From assembly GCA_004213835.1 (NCBI GenBank), contig SHAE01000005.1, positions 1-40,281 on the forward strand: DNA of 40,281 nucleotides, read 5' to 3'. This DNA comes from OM182 bacterium (GTDB lineage: Bacteria > Pseudomonadota > Gammaproteobacteria > Pseudomonadales > Azotimanducaceae). The notes beneath the pieces are model-generated. The model ran no database searches. It was not told the origin of the DNA and saw only the letters and a program-made list of their open reading frames with translations. The translations under genes were made by a program, and so were the position numbers. Shown one piece after another: positions 23,821-31,917 of this stretch. The stretch's first letter is position 1. Every line of letters begins with the position of its first letter.

Positions 23821-24047
23821 GTGCGCACACACCTTCGAACAAGCCACCGAAACCTCGCCCTAGGTGACACATGGGAATCGACTGCGGTCAGTAATCGCTG
23901 GTTGGGTTGATACTGATCGTCGCGTCTTCGCCGTCGGTGGGCAGGTCGGTCGGTCGGGCCGATCCTTGCTGGTATCTGGCAGTGCTTTCTACAACAATAT
24001 GAGTCGATTCATCCTTCATGCACACAACAACAAATTGGGGAGCCAAG

Positions 24048-25589
24048 ATGCAAAATAATCTGGGTTTGTTTTTGTCCAAGCGGGCTTTTTTGTCACCGAC
24101 CCGCGAAGCCTACGTTGAAAGCGACGGCAGCCTACGCCTGACCTACGCTGAACTAAACAGCCGCTGCAACCAACTGGCGAACAGTTTTGCTGATGCCGGC
24201 ATCGCCAAGGGTGAGCGCGTGGGTTTGTTGTTGATGAATTCTAGCGAATTTATGGAGAGCTACTACGCGCTGGCCAAAGTGGGTGCTGTCGTGGTGCCAT
24301 TGAACTGGCGATTGGTAGCCCACGAGCTTGAGTTCATCTTGAAGGACAGTGGCACGACGCGATTGATCTTTGATAACGAGTTCGTCGATACCGTTGCCGA
24401 ACTGCACAGCCGCGGCGACAAGACTGACATCAAGCAGTGGCTGCATGTGACCCAAGATGACGCAGCGCATTTTGCCGAGAGCTATCGGGTATTCCGCGAC
24501 GCTGGGGACACTGCTGAGCCAGAGGTGCGCGCCGCTGACCACGACATGCTTTACATCATGTATACCTCGGGCACCACAGGCCTACCCAAGGGCGTGGTAC
24601 ACACCCATCACACGTCTATCTGGGGTTTGCTCACCATTGGTGGGACCGCGGTCTATCATGATCCGGAGCGCTATCTGGCGTGCTTGCCCATGTTCCACGT
24701 TGGTGCGCTGACACCCTTGGCGGTTAACGTCTACATGGGCGCTACCTCTGTGGTGATGCGTTCCTTCGATCCGGTGGAAGCCTGGCGGATTATCGAGCGT
24801 GAGAAAATCACCAGCGGGCTGGCAGTGCCGGCCATGCTGAACTTTATGCTGCAGGTACCCAATTTTGAGAACTTTGATCGATCAACGTTGAAATGGATGA
24901 TGACTGGCGCCGCTCCGGTGCCGCCATCCTTGGTCAAAACTTTCTCAGACATGGGTATTGGCATTCAGCAGGTATATGGCCTAACGGAGACGTGCGGCCC
25001 TGCCTGTTTGATGGATGCCGAAAATGCGATCAAACACCCCGCCTCAACCGGTAAAGCCTTCTTCCATACCGAGGTGAAAATTGCCGATGACGATGGCGTC
25101 GAGGTCCCGCGAGGCACAGCGGGCGAAGTGCTGGTGAAGGGCGAGCACATCATGGTGGAGTATTGGAACCGCCCCGAAGCCACGGCAGAGACCATCAAGA
25201 ACGGCTGGCTGCATACCGGCGATGTCGCGATCATGGATGACGAGGGCTTTGTCAGCATTCAAGATCGCATTAAGGACATGATTATCAGCGGCGGTGAGAA
25301 CGTTTATCCTGCAGAGATCGAAGGCCTGTTGGCGACGCATCCCGGCATTCGTGAAGCTGCGGTTATTGGACAAGACAGCGAGCGCTGGGGTGAATCACCC
25401 TTGGCGATTGTCGTGAAGAGCGATGACGCCCTTACGGCGCCCGAGGTGCTTGAGTTCTGCCAAGGCAAGCTCGCGCGGTTCAAGCAACCCCAAGTCGTCG
25501 AGTTTGTCGACGAAATCCCTCGCAATCCCAGCGGCAAGATTTTGAAGCGAGTGCTGCGCGAGCAGTTTGACCGCGACGCGCCAGTGTAG
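24048..25589 (+). CDS. Acyl-CoA synthetase (AMP-dependent ligase, ANL superfamily)
   Basis: This 513-residue enzyme activates a carboxylic acid through an acyl-AMP and then joins it to CoA. The P-loop-like A3 motif is YIMYTSGTTGLPKGVVHTH. QVYGLTETCGP is the A5 motif, and HTGDVAIMDDEGF with IQDRIKDMIISGGENVYP makes the A7/A8 hinge. The acylation lysine is in PRNPSGKILKRVL near the end. Length and motifs fit medium/long-chain or aromatic fatty-acid ligases of the FadD3/FadD13 sort. GGGGAG at 24037-24042 sets ATG 24048. Thirty bases of in-frame sequence before it are untranslated leader. The gene is divergent from the MerR-type regulator and followed after 59 bp by a phosphotransferase. Confidence 0.92.
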   Translation: MQNNLGLFLSKRAFLSPTREAYVESDGSLRLTYAELNSRCNQLANSFADAGIAKGERVGLLLMNSSEFMESYYALAKVGAVVVPLNWRLVAHELEFILKDSGTTRLIFDNEFVDTVAELHSRGDKTDIKQWLHVTQDDAAHFAESYRVFRDAGDTAEPEVRAADHDMLYIMYTSGTTGLPKGVVHTHHTSIWGLLTIGGTAVYHDPERYLACLPMFHVGALTPLAVNVYMGATSVVMRSFDPVEAWRIIEREKITSGLAVPAMLNFMLQVPNFENFDRSTLKWMMTGAAPVPPSLVKTFSDMGIGIQQVYGLTETCGPACLMDAENAIKHPASTGKAFFHTEVKIADDDGVEVPRGTAGEVLVKGEHIMVEYWNRPEATAETIKNGWLHTGDVAIMDDEGFVSIQDRIKDMIISGGENVYPAEIEGLLATHPGIREAAVIGQDSERWGESPLAIVVKSDDALTAPEVLEFCQGKLARFKQPQVVEFVDEIPRNPSGKILKRVLREQFDRDAPV

Positions 25590-25648
25590 TGGCACAGGCT
25601 CCAGGGGCGGTTTGCTAAACCCACGCTGAGCGGAAAAAAGGGGAAACT

Positions 25649-26644
25649 ATGGAACTCAACGAACTGCGTCAGCGGCTTAAGGTTTTTTGTGCGGCGCATT
25701 ACGCAGGGCCGAGCGAAATCACCGAGGTTGTGGTTATGCCTGGTCACGCGGGCTTCGCCTACGGTTTCCGTGTCGCTCATGCCGGTAGCACGGAGTCTTG
25801 GTTTATCCGCCTGCCGCCGCCTGGCGTGAAGTGGGTGGGTACCGCGGATGTGCTCAGACAGGTGGCTGTACTCAACGCACTAGATGGCACAGATGTGCCG
25901 CACTGCTCGGTAGCATGGTCTGGCGATGACCCTAAGTGGTTTGGCTCGCCGTATTTCATCGTGCCTTGGCTGGAAGGCGATGTTATGCGCATCGGCCCGG
26001 ATGATTGGGGACACCAGCTTTCCACCGACCAGCGTCTGGAATTTGGTCGTCAAGCAATGACCGCGTTAGCTGGCCTGCACCGCGTCGATATCGCCAAGGT
26101 ACCCTATCTAGGCGAGCCGGTGCCCTTTGCCGAGGACGTTACCCGTTGGGATCGATTTGTTGAGAAAGCTGCCGAGCCTCAACGGCTTGCCGATGTGCCG
26201 AAGGTGCGTCAGCGCCTGCTCGACACCATGCCAGCGGATGCGCCGGTCGGTATTTTCCATGGCGATTTTCAGACCGCCAATTTGTTTGCCTCTGCAGACG
26301 CCCAGCTCCTGGCGCTGATTGACTTTGAGCTGACCGGCATCGGCGCGACCCTTAATGACGTGGGCTGGATATGCACCTTCAGTGATCGCGATGCATGGGA
26401 TAGCGAATCACCGCGCACCATGTTTTTAGACCCAGACACCTTGATGGAGCTGTATCAAACCGCCTATGGGCAAGCGGTTGCGGACCTAAACTGGTATCGA
26501 GCCTTGGCAGCTTACAAGTTCGCCATCATTAGTGGTTTGAACCTCAGCCTGCACCGACGTGGCAAGCGAGTGGATGAGGCGTGGGAGAGCACGGCGTTGT
26601 CTATGAAGCCGCTGATTGATCGGGCTCAGCAGCTACTGGGCTAA
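25649..26644 (+). CDS. Phosphotransferase family protein (APH fold), second copy
   Basis: This 331-residue APH-fold kinase-like protein is distinct from the one at 21392. Its Brenner motif is VGIFHGDFQTANLF and the metal-site Asp lies in ALIDFELTGIGATLNDVGW. The N-terminal lobe is less conserved, with PGHAGFAYGFRVAH as nucleotide loop and SWFIRLPPPGVKWVGTADVLRQ following, the pattern of acyl-CoA-gene-associated members. GGGGAAA before ATG 25649 gives the start. It follows the acyl-CoA synthetase and is probably cotranscribed, which favours an acyl-CoA or hydroxyacyl substrate over an antibiotic. The exact substrate is unknown. Confidence 0.86.
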   Translation: MELNELRQRLKVFCAAHYAGPSEITEVVVMPGHAGFAYGFRVAHAGSTESWFIRLPPPGVKWVGTADVLRQVAVLNALDGTDVPHCSVAWSGDDPKWFGSPYFIVPWLEGDVMRIGPDDWGHQLSTDQRLEFGRQAMTALAGLHRVDIAKVPYLGEPVPFAEDVTRWDRFVEKAAEPQRLADVPKVRQRLLDTMPADAPVGIFHGDFQTANLFASADAQLLALIDFELTGIGATLNDVGWICTFSDRDAWDSESPRTMFLDPDTLMELYQTAYGQAVADLNWYRALAAYKFAIISGLNLSLHRRGKRVDEAWESTALSMKPLIDRAQQLLG

Positions 26645-26654
26645 GCTTTGCCGC

Positions 26655-27545
26655 TCAATGTGCGTGGCCATGCTGATCATCAGGACAGGGTCCCAACTCC
26701 ACTTGAATGGTGGAATGCTCGATGTCGAATCGCTCTTTCAGCAGTTGCTTGATATCGCGTACCACGATTTGCACCTGCGCACTTTCGGGTATTAGGGCGT
26801 GTAGCGTCAGCAGTGGCTTTTCGGCGGTTAATCCCCAAGCGTGCACATGGTGTACCCCATCAACCCCGTCTATTTCCTCGGTTAGCGTGGTCTTAATTTG
26901 CGCCAGATTCACTCCGGCGGGAACACCTTCGAGCAGAATATGCGCCGACTCTTTTAGCACGCCATAAGCGCCACGGCTTAGTATCACCACGATAGCGAGC
27001 GTGAGCACCGGATCGGCGTAAAGCCAACCCAAGGTCATCACGACAATGGCTGCCACCATGGCCGCCACAGAGCCGAGTAAATCTCCCAAAACATGCAAGG
27101 CCGCGCTGCGAATGTTGGTGTTGCCGCTGGTGTCGTGTAGCAGGCGAAAGGCGATCAAATTCACGATAAAGCCGAGCGTTGCGACGATGAGCGTAGGCCA
27201 AGGATTCATTGCTTCAGGATTGATCAGTCGTTGCACGGCCTCCACGGTGATCCAGATGATTAGCGCCACCAAGGTGAGACCGTTCACAAAGGCCGCCAGC
27301 ACTTGAAAACGGTGATAGCCATAGGAGAGCTGTTGGTCGAAGCCGCGCTTCGATAGATGCGCTGCCCACCAAGCAAGGCCTAGGGCAGTCGCATCCAAAA
27401 ACATATGCCCCGCATCTGCGACCAGCACCAAGGCATTGGCCCACAGGCCGACGACAAGCTCCACCACCATGAAAGTTGTGATCAAAAGGCAAGCTTTGCG
27501 CAGCGCAGAAATATCGCCGTCGGAGTGGTGGTGTGAGTGAGCCAT
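26655..27545 (-). CDS. Cation diffusion facilitator (zinc/cadmium exporter, ZitB/CzcD-like)
   Basis: This inner-membrane antiporter of 296 residues exports Zn2+ or similar ions in exchange for protons. It has six transmembrane helices. The metal-site H-x-x-x-D pairs are seen in ADAGHMFLDATALGLAWWA (helix 2) and ALHVLGDLLGSVAAM (helix 5). The N-terminus (AHSHHHSDGD) and C-terminus (DDQHGHAH) are His-rich. The cytoplasmic C-terminal domain (VHHVHAWGLTAEKPLLTLHA) is the usual ferredoxin-like dimer part. ATG 27545 is preferred, since the frame upstream lacks family sequence. It is convergent with the phosphotransferase (10 bp apart) and divergent from the enoyl-CoA hydratase. Confidence 0.92.
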   Translation of the reverse strand: MAHSHHHSDGDISALRKACLLITTFMVVELVVGLWANALVLVADAGHMFLDATALGLAWWAAHLSKRGFDQQLSYGYHRFQVLAAFVNGLTLVALIIWITVEAVQRLINPEAMNPWPTLIVATLGFIVNLIAFRLLHDTSGNTNIRSAALHVLGDLLGSVAAMVAAIVVMTLGWLYADPVLTLAIVVILSRGAYGVLKESAHILLEGVPAGVNLAQIKTTLTEEIDGVDGVHHVHAWGLTAEKPLLTLHALIPESAQVQIVVRDIKQLLKERFDIEHSTIQVELGPCPDDQHGHAH

Positions 27546-27617
27546 AAGGCACTGTAGCAGTGAGAAAATAGGCCCGCCAGTAGGTGCGCTGATTCCAGCC
27601 ATTGGTTAATCTCAGCC

Positions 27618-27646
27618 ATCAGTTTTGACATCAGTTTTGACATCAG
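27618..27646. repeat. 12-bp tandem direct repeat in the hydratase leader
   Basis: ATCAGTTTTGAC occurs twice in a row (27618-27629, 27630-27641) followed by a partial third ATCAG. Each full copy completes TTGACA with the following base, so either could serve as a -35 box. The start codon is at 27658 and the second TTGACA is too close to it. Confidence 0.6.
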
Positions 27647-27657
27647 AGGGGATCGAT

Positions 27658-28440
27658 ATGGAACGCATGAGTCTGGAATTTATCGACCGCGTGGCGGTAC
27701 TAAAGTTCAACCATCCGGAAGTGATGAATGCAGTGGGCGGTAAAATGCTCGAAGACTTCGCCGAAGCCATCGCACAGATTAAGGCCCGCGGCAGCGACAC
27801 CCGCTGCCTGCTACTGACCGGCGAAGGTCGCGGGTTTTGCGCAGGCGCCAATCTCAATGATGACAGTGACAAGCGCCGCAAGGGTGGGGCAGGTGACGGT
27901 TTGCGCAACACCTACCACCCGCTAATGTTTGCACTGCGTGCCCTCAATATGCCGATGGTGACCGCGGTCAATGGCGCTGCCGCTGGCGTTGGCATGAGCT
28001 TCGCCATGATGGGCGACATTGTCTGCGCCTCCCGCCAAGCCTATTTTCTGCAGGCCTTCGCGCGTATCGGCTTGATCCCTGACGGCGGTGCGACGTTCCT
28101 GTTGCCTCGATTGGTTGGCTGGGGCCGCGCCATGGAACTATCACTGCTGGCCGAGCGCCTGCCTGCCGAGCAAGCTCAGGAGTGGGGTTTGGTGAACCGC
28201 GTTTTTGATGATCACCAGGCACTGATGAGCGGTGCCATGGACGTTGCCAATCGCCTTGCCAACGGTCCTAAGTCGCTGTCGCTGATCCGCAAGGCCTACT
28301 GGAAGACGTGGTCGAATTCTTACGAGCAGCAGTTAGAGCTTGAATCCGATCTGCAAAATGAAGCAGGTCAAAGCAGCGATTTTAAAGAGGGCGTGAGCGC
28401 GTTTTTGCAAAAACGCGATGCGCAGTTCAAAGGGCAGTAA
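27658..28440 (+). CDS. Enoyl-CoA hydratase/isomerase family protein
   Basis: This crotonase-fold enzyme of 260 residues should add water to, or shift the double bond of, an enoyl-CoA. The oxyanion-hole segments are GEGRGFCAGANL and NGAAAGVGMSFAMMGD. The active-site region FARIGLIPDGGATFLLPRLV has Asp where classical hydratases have the second catalytic Glu, as in PaaG-like isomerases. So isomerase or hydratase activity on an unusual substrate is possible. GAGGGG at 27646-27651, six bases before ATG 27658, fixes the start. The SDR gene begins 41 bp after its stop, and the two look like one operon in a beta-oxidation context. Confidence 0.9.
   Translation: MERMSLEFIDRVAVLKFNHPEVMNAVGGKMLEDFAEAIAQIKARGSDTRCLLLTGEGRGFCAGANLNDDSDKRRKGGAGDGLRNTYHPLMFALRALNMPMVTAVNGAAAGVGMSFAMMGDIVCASRQAYFLQAFARIGLIPDGGATFLLPRLVGWGRAMELSLLAERLPAEQAQEWGLVNRVFDDHQALMSGAMDVANRLANGPKSLSLIRKAYWKTWSNSYEQQLELESDLQNEAGQSSDFKEGVSAFLQKRDAQFKGQ
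28398..28417. repeat. Perfect 20-bp palindrome inside the 3' end of the hydratase gene
   Basis: CGCGTTTTTGCAAAAACGCG reads identically on both strands. It lies within codons for SAFLQKRD, a common end for this family, 64 bases before the SDR start. It may be a chance result of codon choice or a protein-binding site. Confidence 0.6.
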
Positions 28441-28481
28441 AACATCGCGTCGGATAGAAGACAGTCAACAAGGGGAGACAA

Positions 28482-29261
28482 ATGACAGGATCACTTGCAG
28501 GCCGCGTGGCCTTGGTTACGGGCGGCGGACGCGGCGTAGGTCGAGGTATCTCCATGGCGCTGGCCGCCGACGGGGCCACTGTCGCGGTGAATTACCGACG
28601 CGATGCCCAGGCTGCTGAAGAAACCGTAGCGGCTATTTTGGCCGCCGGTGGCAAGGCTCAAGCCTACTCCGCCTCGGTCGACGACTATGAGCAAAATGCC
28701 GAAATGGTCGCCGCCATTGAAGCCGACCATGGCGCCGTTGGCATCTTGGTGAACAACGCGGGCATCGCCAGCCGAGGCCAAAGTGTCGAGCAAACGGACC
28801 CCGCCGAACTACAGCGGGTCGTCGCCACGCACGCCTTTGGTCCGCACTACCTAAGCAAGCTGGTGATTCCCAAAATGCGCACGCTCGACCGCGGCGATAT
28901 CGTCATGATCTCTAGTGTCGCTACCCGATCACTCAGCGGCTTTGGTGCGCCTTACAACATGGGTAAAACCGCCATGGAGGCCCTAGCCTATACGCTAGCG
29001 AAAGAGGAGCGGCCTAATGGCATTCGGGTCAACATCGTCGCCCCGGGATTGGTCGACACGGACATGGGCCAGCGCTTGATGAACGCCCTGCAAGGCGTGG
29101 AGGACATTCGCACACTAGACAAGAGCATGCCTTGGGGCCGTGTCTGCCAGCCTGAAGACGTTGCCAACGTGGTGAAGTTTTTGGTCAGTGATGCTAACTC
29201 TTATCTCACTGGTGAGCGGCTGTACTGCGATGGTGGTGGTCAAGACATTGGCCGCAGCTAG
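28482..29261 (+). CDS. Short-chain dehydrogenase/reductase
   Basis: This classical SDR of 259 residues has the cofactor loop TGGGRGVGRGISMAL (residues 13-27), NNAGIASRG after strand four, the catalytic Ser in ISSVATRSLSG and Y-x-x-x-K in YNMGKTAM. The C-terminus (GERLYCDGGGQ) is typical. The segment after the first strand (VNYRRD) favours NADP(H). By its place after the enoyl-CoA hydratase it may oxidise a 3-hydroxyacyl-CoA or reduce a 3-oxoacyl-CoA. The sequence alone does not tell. GGGGAGA before ATG 28482 supports the start. It ends 20 bp from a convergent gene. Confidence 0.92.
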   Translation: MTGSLAGRVALVTGGGRGVGRGISMALAADGATVAVNYRRDAQAAEETVAAILAAGGKAQAYSASVDDYEQNAEMVAAIEADHGAVGILVNNAGIASRGQSVEQTDPAELQRVVATHAFGPHYLSKLVIPKMRTLDRGDIVMISSVATRSLSGFGAPYNMGKTAMEALAYTLAKEERPNGIRVNIVAPGLVDTDMGQRLMNALQGVEDIRTLDKSMPWGRVCQPEDVANVVKFLVSDANSYLTGERLYCDGGGQDIGRS

Positions 29262-29281
29262 CCCAGAAAGAGGGCGTTCAA

Positions 29282-30193
29282 TCAGGCCAGTGCCTCGATA
29301 TGCGCGGTAACAGATCGCGCTAACGCATCGAGGTCATAGCCACCCTCCAAGGTAGACACCACTCGGCCTTGGGCATATTGGTTGGCAACTGCGACGATAA
29401 ACTGCGTTACCCAACGATAGTCTTCCTCGACCAAGCGCAAATCGGCCAGCGGATCATCTACGTGGGCGTCAAAGCCTGCGGAAACGAAAACGATATCTGG
29501 TTGATGTGCTTCTAATGCTGGCAGCCAATCACGTTCAACGGCCGCGCGAAAAGTCGATCCGCTACTGCCCGCGGCGAGTGGCGTATTGACGATGTTGGGC
29601 TGTACGAGGTTATCAAGACGGTTAGGGTAGTAGGGCGACTGAAAGCTGGAGCACACGAGTATTTGTGGGTGGTTGCGGCAGATGTCGACGGTGCCATTAC
29701 CGTGGTGCACGTCGAAATCGAGTATGGCGACGCGCTCAACGTCAGCGTGATCCAGCGCCGCGATGGCCGCTATGGCGACGCTGTTGAGCAAACAAAAGCC
29801 CATCGCGCTGTCGCGCTCTGCGTGATGCCCCGGTGGTCGTACCGCGCAGAAGACACGTCGCTGCGCGCCGTTCAGTACGGTGTCCATGCCAGCAAAAACG
29901 GCCCCAGCAGCAAGCTCGGCAGCGCTGAGGCTCGCCGGGCTCATCCACGTATCTGGATCCAATGGCACAATGCCGTCTTCAGGTTTCGATGCCGTCAGGA
30001 AGTCCACATGGGATTGGCTGTGCGCGGCGAGAATGCGCTCGGGCGGGATGGGCTGGGGCTGCACTAGCTCGAAGTCTTGGGTCAGGCCAATTTGCGATAA
30101 GTGATTCATCACATGGCTTAATCGTTCTGGTCGCTCGGGATGACCGTCCATCACATGATGATTGAGATATTCAGGGTGGGTATAAATTCGCAT
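29282..30193 (-). CDS. Histone deacetylase family amidohydrolase
   Basis: This 303-residue zinc amidohydrolase of the HDAC/AcuC/acetylpolyamine superfamily removes acetyl or acyl groups from lysine or polyamine amines. The tandem active-site histidines are in RPPGHHAERDSAMGFC. Zinc ligands are in LDFDVHHGNGT and SAGFDAHVDDPL, and the transition-state tyrosine in LEGGYDLDAL. All catalytic residues look intact. The N-terminus HPEYLNHHVMDGHPERPERL is typical of bacterial class II-like members. The substrate is unknown. It is convergent with the SDR gene and divergent from the small membrane-protein gene at 30303. Confidence 0.9.
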   Translation of the reverse strand: MRIYTHPEYLNHHVMDGHPERPERLSHVMNHLSQIGLTQDFELVQPQPIPPERILAAHSQSHVDFLTASKPEDGIVPLDPDTWMSPASLSAAELAAGAVFAGMDTVLNGAQRRVFCAVRPPGHHAERDSAMGFCLLNSVAIAAIAALDHADVERVAILDFDVHHGNGTVDICRNHPQILVCSSFQSPYYPNRLDNLVQPNIVNTPLAAGSSGSTFRAAVERDWLPALEAHQPDIVFVSAGFDAHVDDPLADLRLVEEDYRWVTQFIVAVANQYAQGRVVSTLEGGYDLDALARSVTAHIEALA

Positions 30194-30302
30194 ACTGCGC
30201 GCGCCTCAAATTGCAGCGTAAAGGCTAACCTAATAAGCAAATCAGGCACATGAAGAGTAAACACCGCAGGTAGTGATAACCTGAGACAGGTATCGGAGAA
30301 AG

Positions 30303-30671
30303 TTGTTGAACACATTGCTGCTCTTTTTACGCACGGCGGTGGCAGCCTGTTTAGGCTTGCTCGTTTGGGTGTTGGTGCGAGATGCCTTCGCGACTGAAGA
30401 AAGCCTTTTGACGGTAACACTGCCCGTTTGGGTCGCGGGCCTGGCCGGCGGCGTCGTGAGCGCCTTGTTTGCTCCTCGGCAGGGTATTGCGCTGGCGTTT
30501 ACCACTGGTGTGATTATGGCAGTGTTATTTCTTGCCTTTCGCCACCTGTATTTGGGCCTACCCCTTGGAGCTAATACCCTGCTAACGCTCTGGCCTATGT
30601 GGTTTCCAGTGGCCTACTACCTTGGCGCCTACGGTTATCTGACACTGCTGCAGCGCCTTTATCGCAAGTAA
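30303..30671 (+). CDS. Small integral membrane protein, unknown function
   Basis: This 122-residue protein has four predicted hydrophobic segments: LLFLRTAVAACLGLLVWVLV, VTLPVWVAGLAGGVVSALF, GIALAFTTGVIMAVLFLAF and LLTLWPMWFPVAYYLGAYGY. It ends in a basic tail. I recognise no family. TTG 30303 with GGAG about eight bases upstream is the best start, since no ATG exists in the right place. The CoA-transferase gene begins 19 bp after its stop, so the two are probably cotranscribed, though a functional link is not evident. Confidence 0.72.
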   Translation: MLNTLLLFLRTAVAACLGLLVWVLVRDAFATEESLLTVTLPVWVAGLAGGVVSALFAPRQGIALAFTTGVIMAVLFLAFRHLYLGLPLGANTLLTLWPMWFPVAYYLGAYGYLTLLQRLYRK

Positions 30672-30690
30672 ATTTTTTTCTGGGGGTCCA

Positions 30691-31902
30691 ATGCAAGAGG
30701 TTCTTAAGTACCTTCACTCCGATCAGCGAATCTATGTCGCTGGCAGCAGTAATGAACCCACAGGTTTGCTGCGCGACTTGGCGGCTAGCGCGCTGCCTGA
30801 AAATCTCGAATTCATCCAGTTCCCCCTGCCCGGTTTAAACCAAACCGACTTCACGCAGTTCAACGACACAGCTTCGGTGACCACATTTTTTATGTCATCG
30901 GCGTTGGCGAAAGGTGATGCTGCTCGGGTGAATTACCTGCCCATGCAAATGCGCGCGACCTACGATTACTTGGCGACGAACGTCGACGTGTATTTGCTGC
31001 AGGTCGCCTACGATCAAGAAAGTCGGCTGCGCGTGGGCCCAAACGTGGATTTTCATGAGAGTGTGCTTGCTCAAAACCCCACCGTCATTGCGCAGTTGAA
31101 CCCGAGCATGGTGGCACCAGCAGGCAGTCCGCTGATGAACCCTGCCCTGATCGACGTGATGATCGAAAACGATGTTTCGGCGCCTGCGCTCGCCCCAGCA
31201 ACCATTGATGAAGCGGCCCAAGAAATTGGCCGATTGGTGGCAGGATTGATCCGGGATGGCGATTGCTTGCAGACCGGTATTGGTGCCATTCCGGCGGCGA
31301 TTTTGAATCAGCTCACGGATAAGAATGACCTAGGTATGCACGGTGGTCTTATCGACGACGGCGGCATGCGTTTGATTCAGCAGGGCAATCTCACTGGTGC
31401 ACAAAAAGCCATCGATACTGGTAAGCACATCACAGGCATGGCGCTGGGTAGCGACGAGCTGATGCAGTGGCTCGCGACGCAGCGCAATGTGGTGTTTCGC
31501 GGGGCCAGCCATACCCACGAGGTGAGCGCCATTCGTCAGCTCGATGGCTTCGTGTCGGTTAATTCTGCGGTGGAAGTCGATCTCTTTGGGCAGGTGAACG
31601 CCGAAATGGCGAGGGGTCGTCAGATATCGGGCACTGGTGGCAGCGTCGATTTTATGCGCGCGGCCAAGGCTTCCAAGGGTGGCCGATCCATTGTCGCCAT
31701 GAATGCAACCGCGCGGGGTGGCAGCGTGTCGCGTATCGTGCCCAAGGTAGAAATGGTCACGGCGCTGCGCACAGATGTTGATACCGTGGTAACCGAATAC
31801 GGCGTAGCGCAGATCAAAGATCTGCCTAACCGAGCCAGAGCCGAAGCGCTCATCCAAATTGCCGCGCCGCAGTTTCGCGACGAGCTCTTAGACGCGCTTT
31901 AG
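30691..31902 (+). CDS. Acetyl-CoA hydrolase/CoA-transferase family protein
   Basis: This 403-residue protein belongs to the family of 4-hydroxybutyrate CoA-transferases and acetyl-CoA hydrolases. It moves CoA between carboxylic acids, or hydrolyses acyl-CoA. The catalytic Glu lies in NSAVEVDLFGQVNAEM. CLQTGIGAIPAAIL and GLIDDGGM are the conserved glycine-rich segments, and GTGGSVDFMRAA plus RIVPKVEMVTALRTDVDTVVTEYG form the typical C-terminal domain. The N-terminal part (HSDQRIYVAGSSNEP) is a shorter or more divergent version than in Cat1-type enzymes. GGGGG just before ATG 30691 supports the start. Substrates are not determinable. Confidence 0.88.
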   Translation: MQEVLKYLHSDQRIYVAGSSNEPTGLLRDLAASALPENLEFIQFPLPGLNQTDFTQFNDTASVTTFFMSSALAKGDAARVNYLPMQMRATYDYLATNVDVYLLQVAYDQESRLRVGPNVDFHESVLAQNPTVIAQLNPSMVAPAGSPLMNPALIDVMIENDVSAPALAPATIDEAAQEIGRLVAGLIRDGDCLQTGIGAIPAAILNQLTDKNDLGMHGGLIDDGGMRLIQQGNLTGAQKAIDTGKHITGMALGSDELMQWLATQRNVVFRGASHTHEVSAIRQLDGFVSVNSAVEVDLFGQVNAEMARGRQISGTGGSVDFMRAAKASKGGRSIVAMNATARGGSVSRIVPKVEMVTALRTDVDTVVTEYGVAQIKDLPNRARAEALIQIAAPQFRDELLDAL

Positions 31903-31917
31903 CTCACCAGCACACGG

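Noticed and set aside
23767-23872. 36-residue upstream extension of the MerR-type regulator
   Set aside because: The extension spans the proposed promoter and palindrome and has no family sequence. The winged helix begins right after the ATG at 23764.
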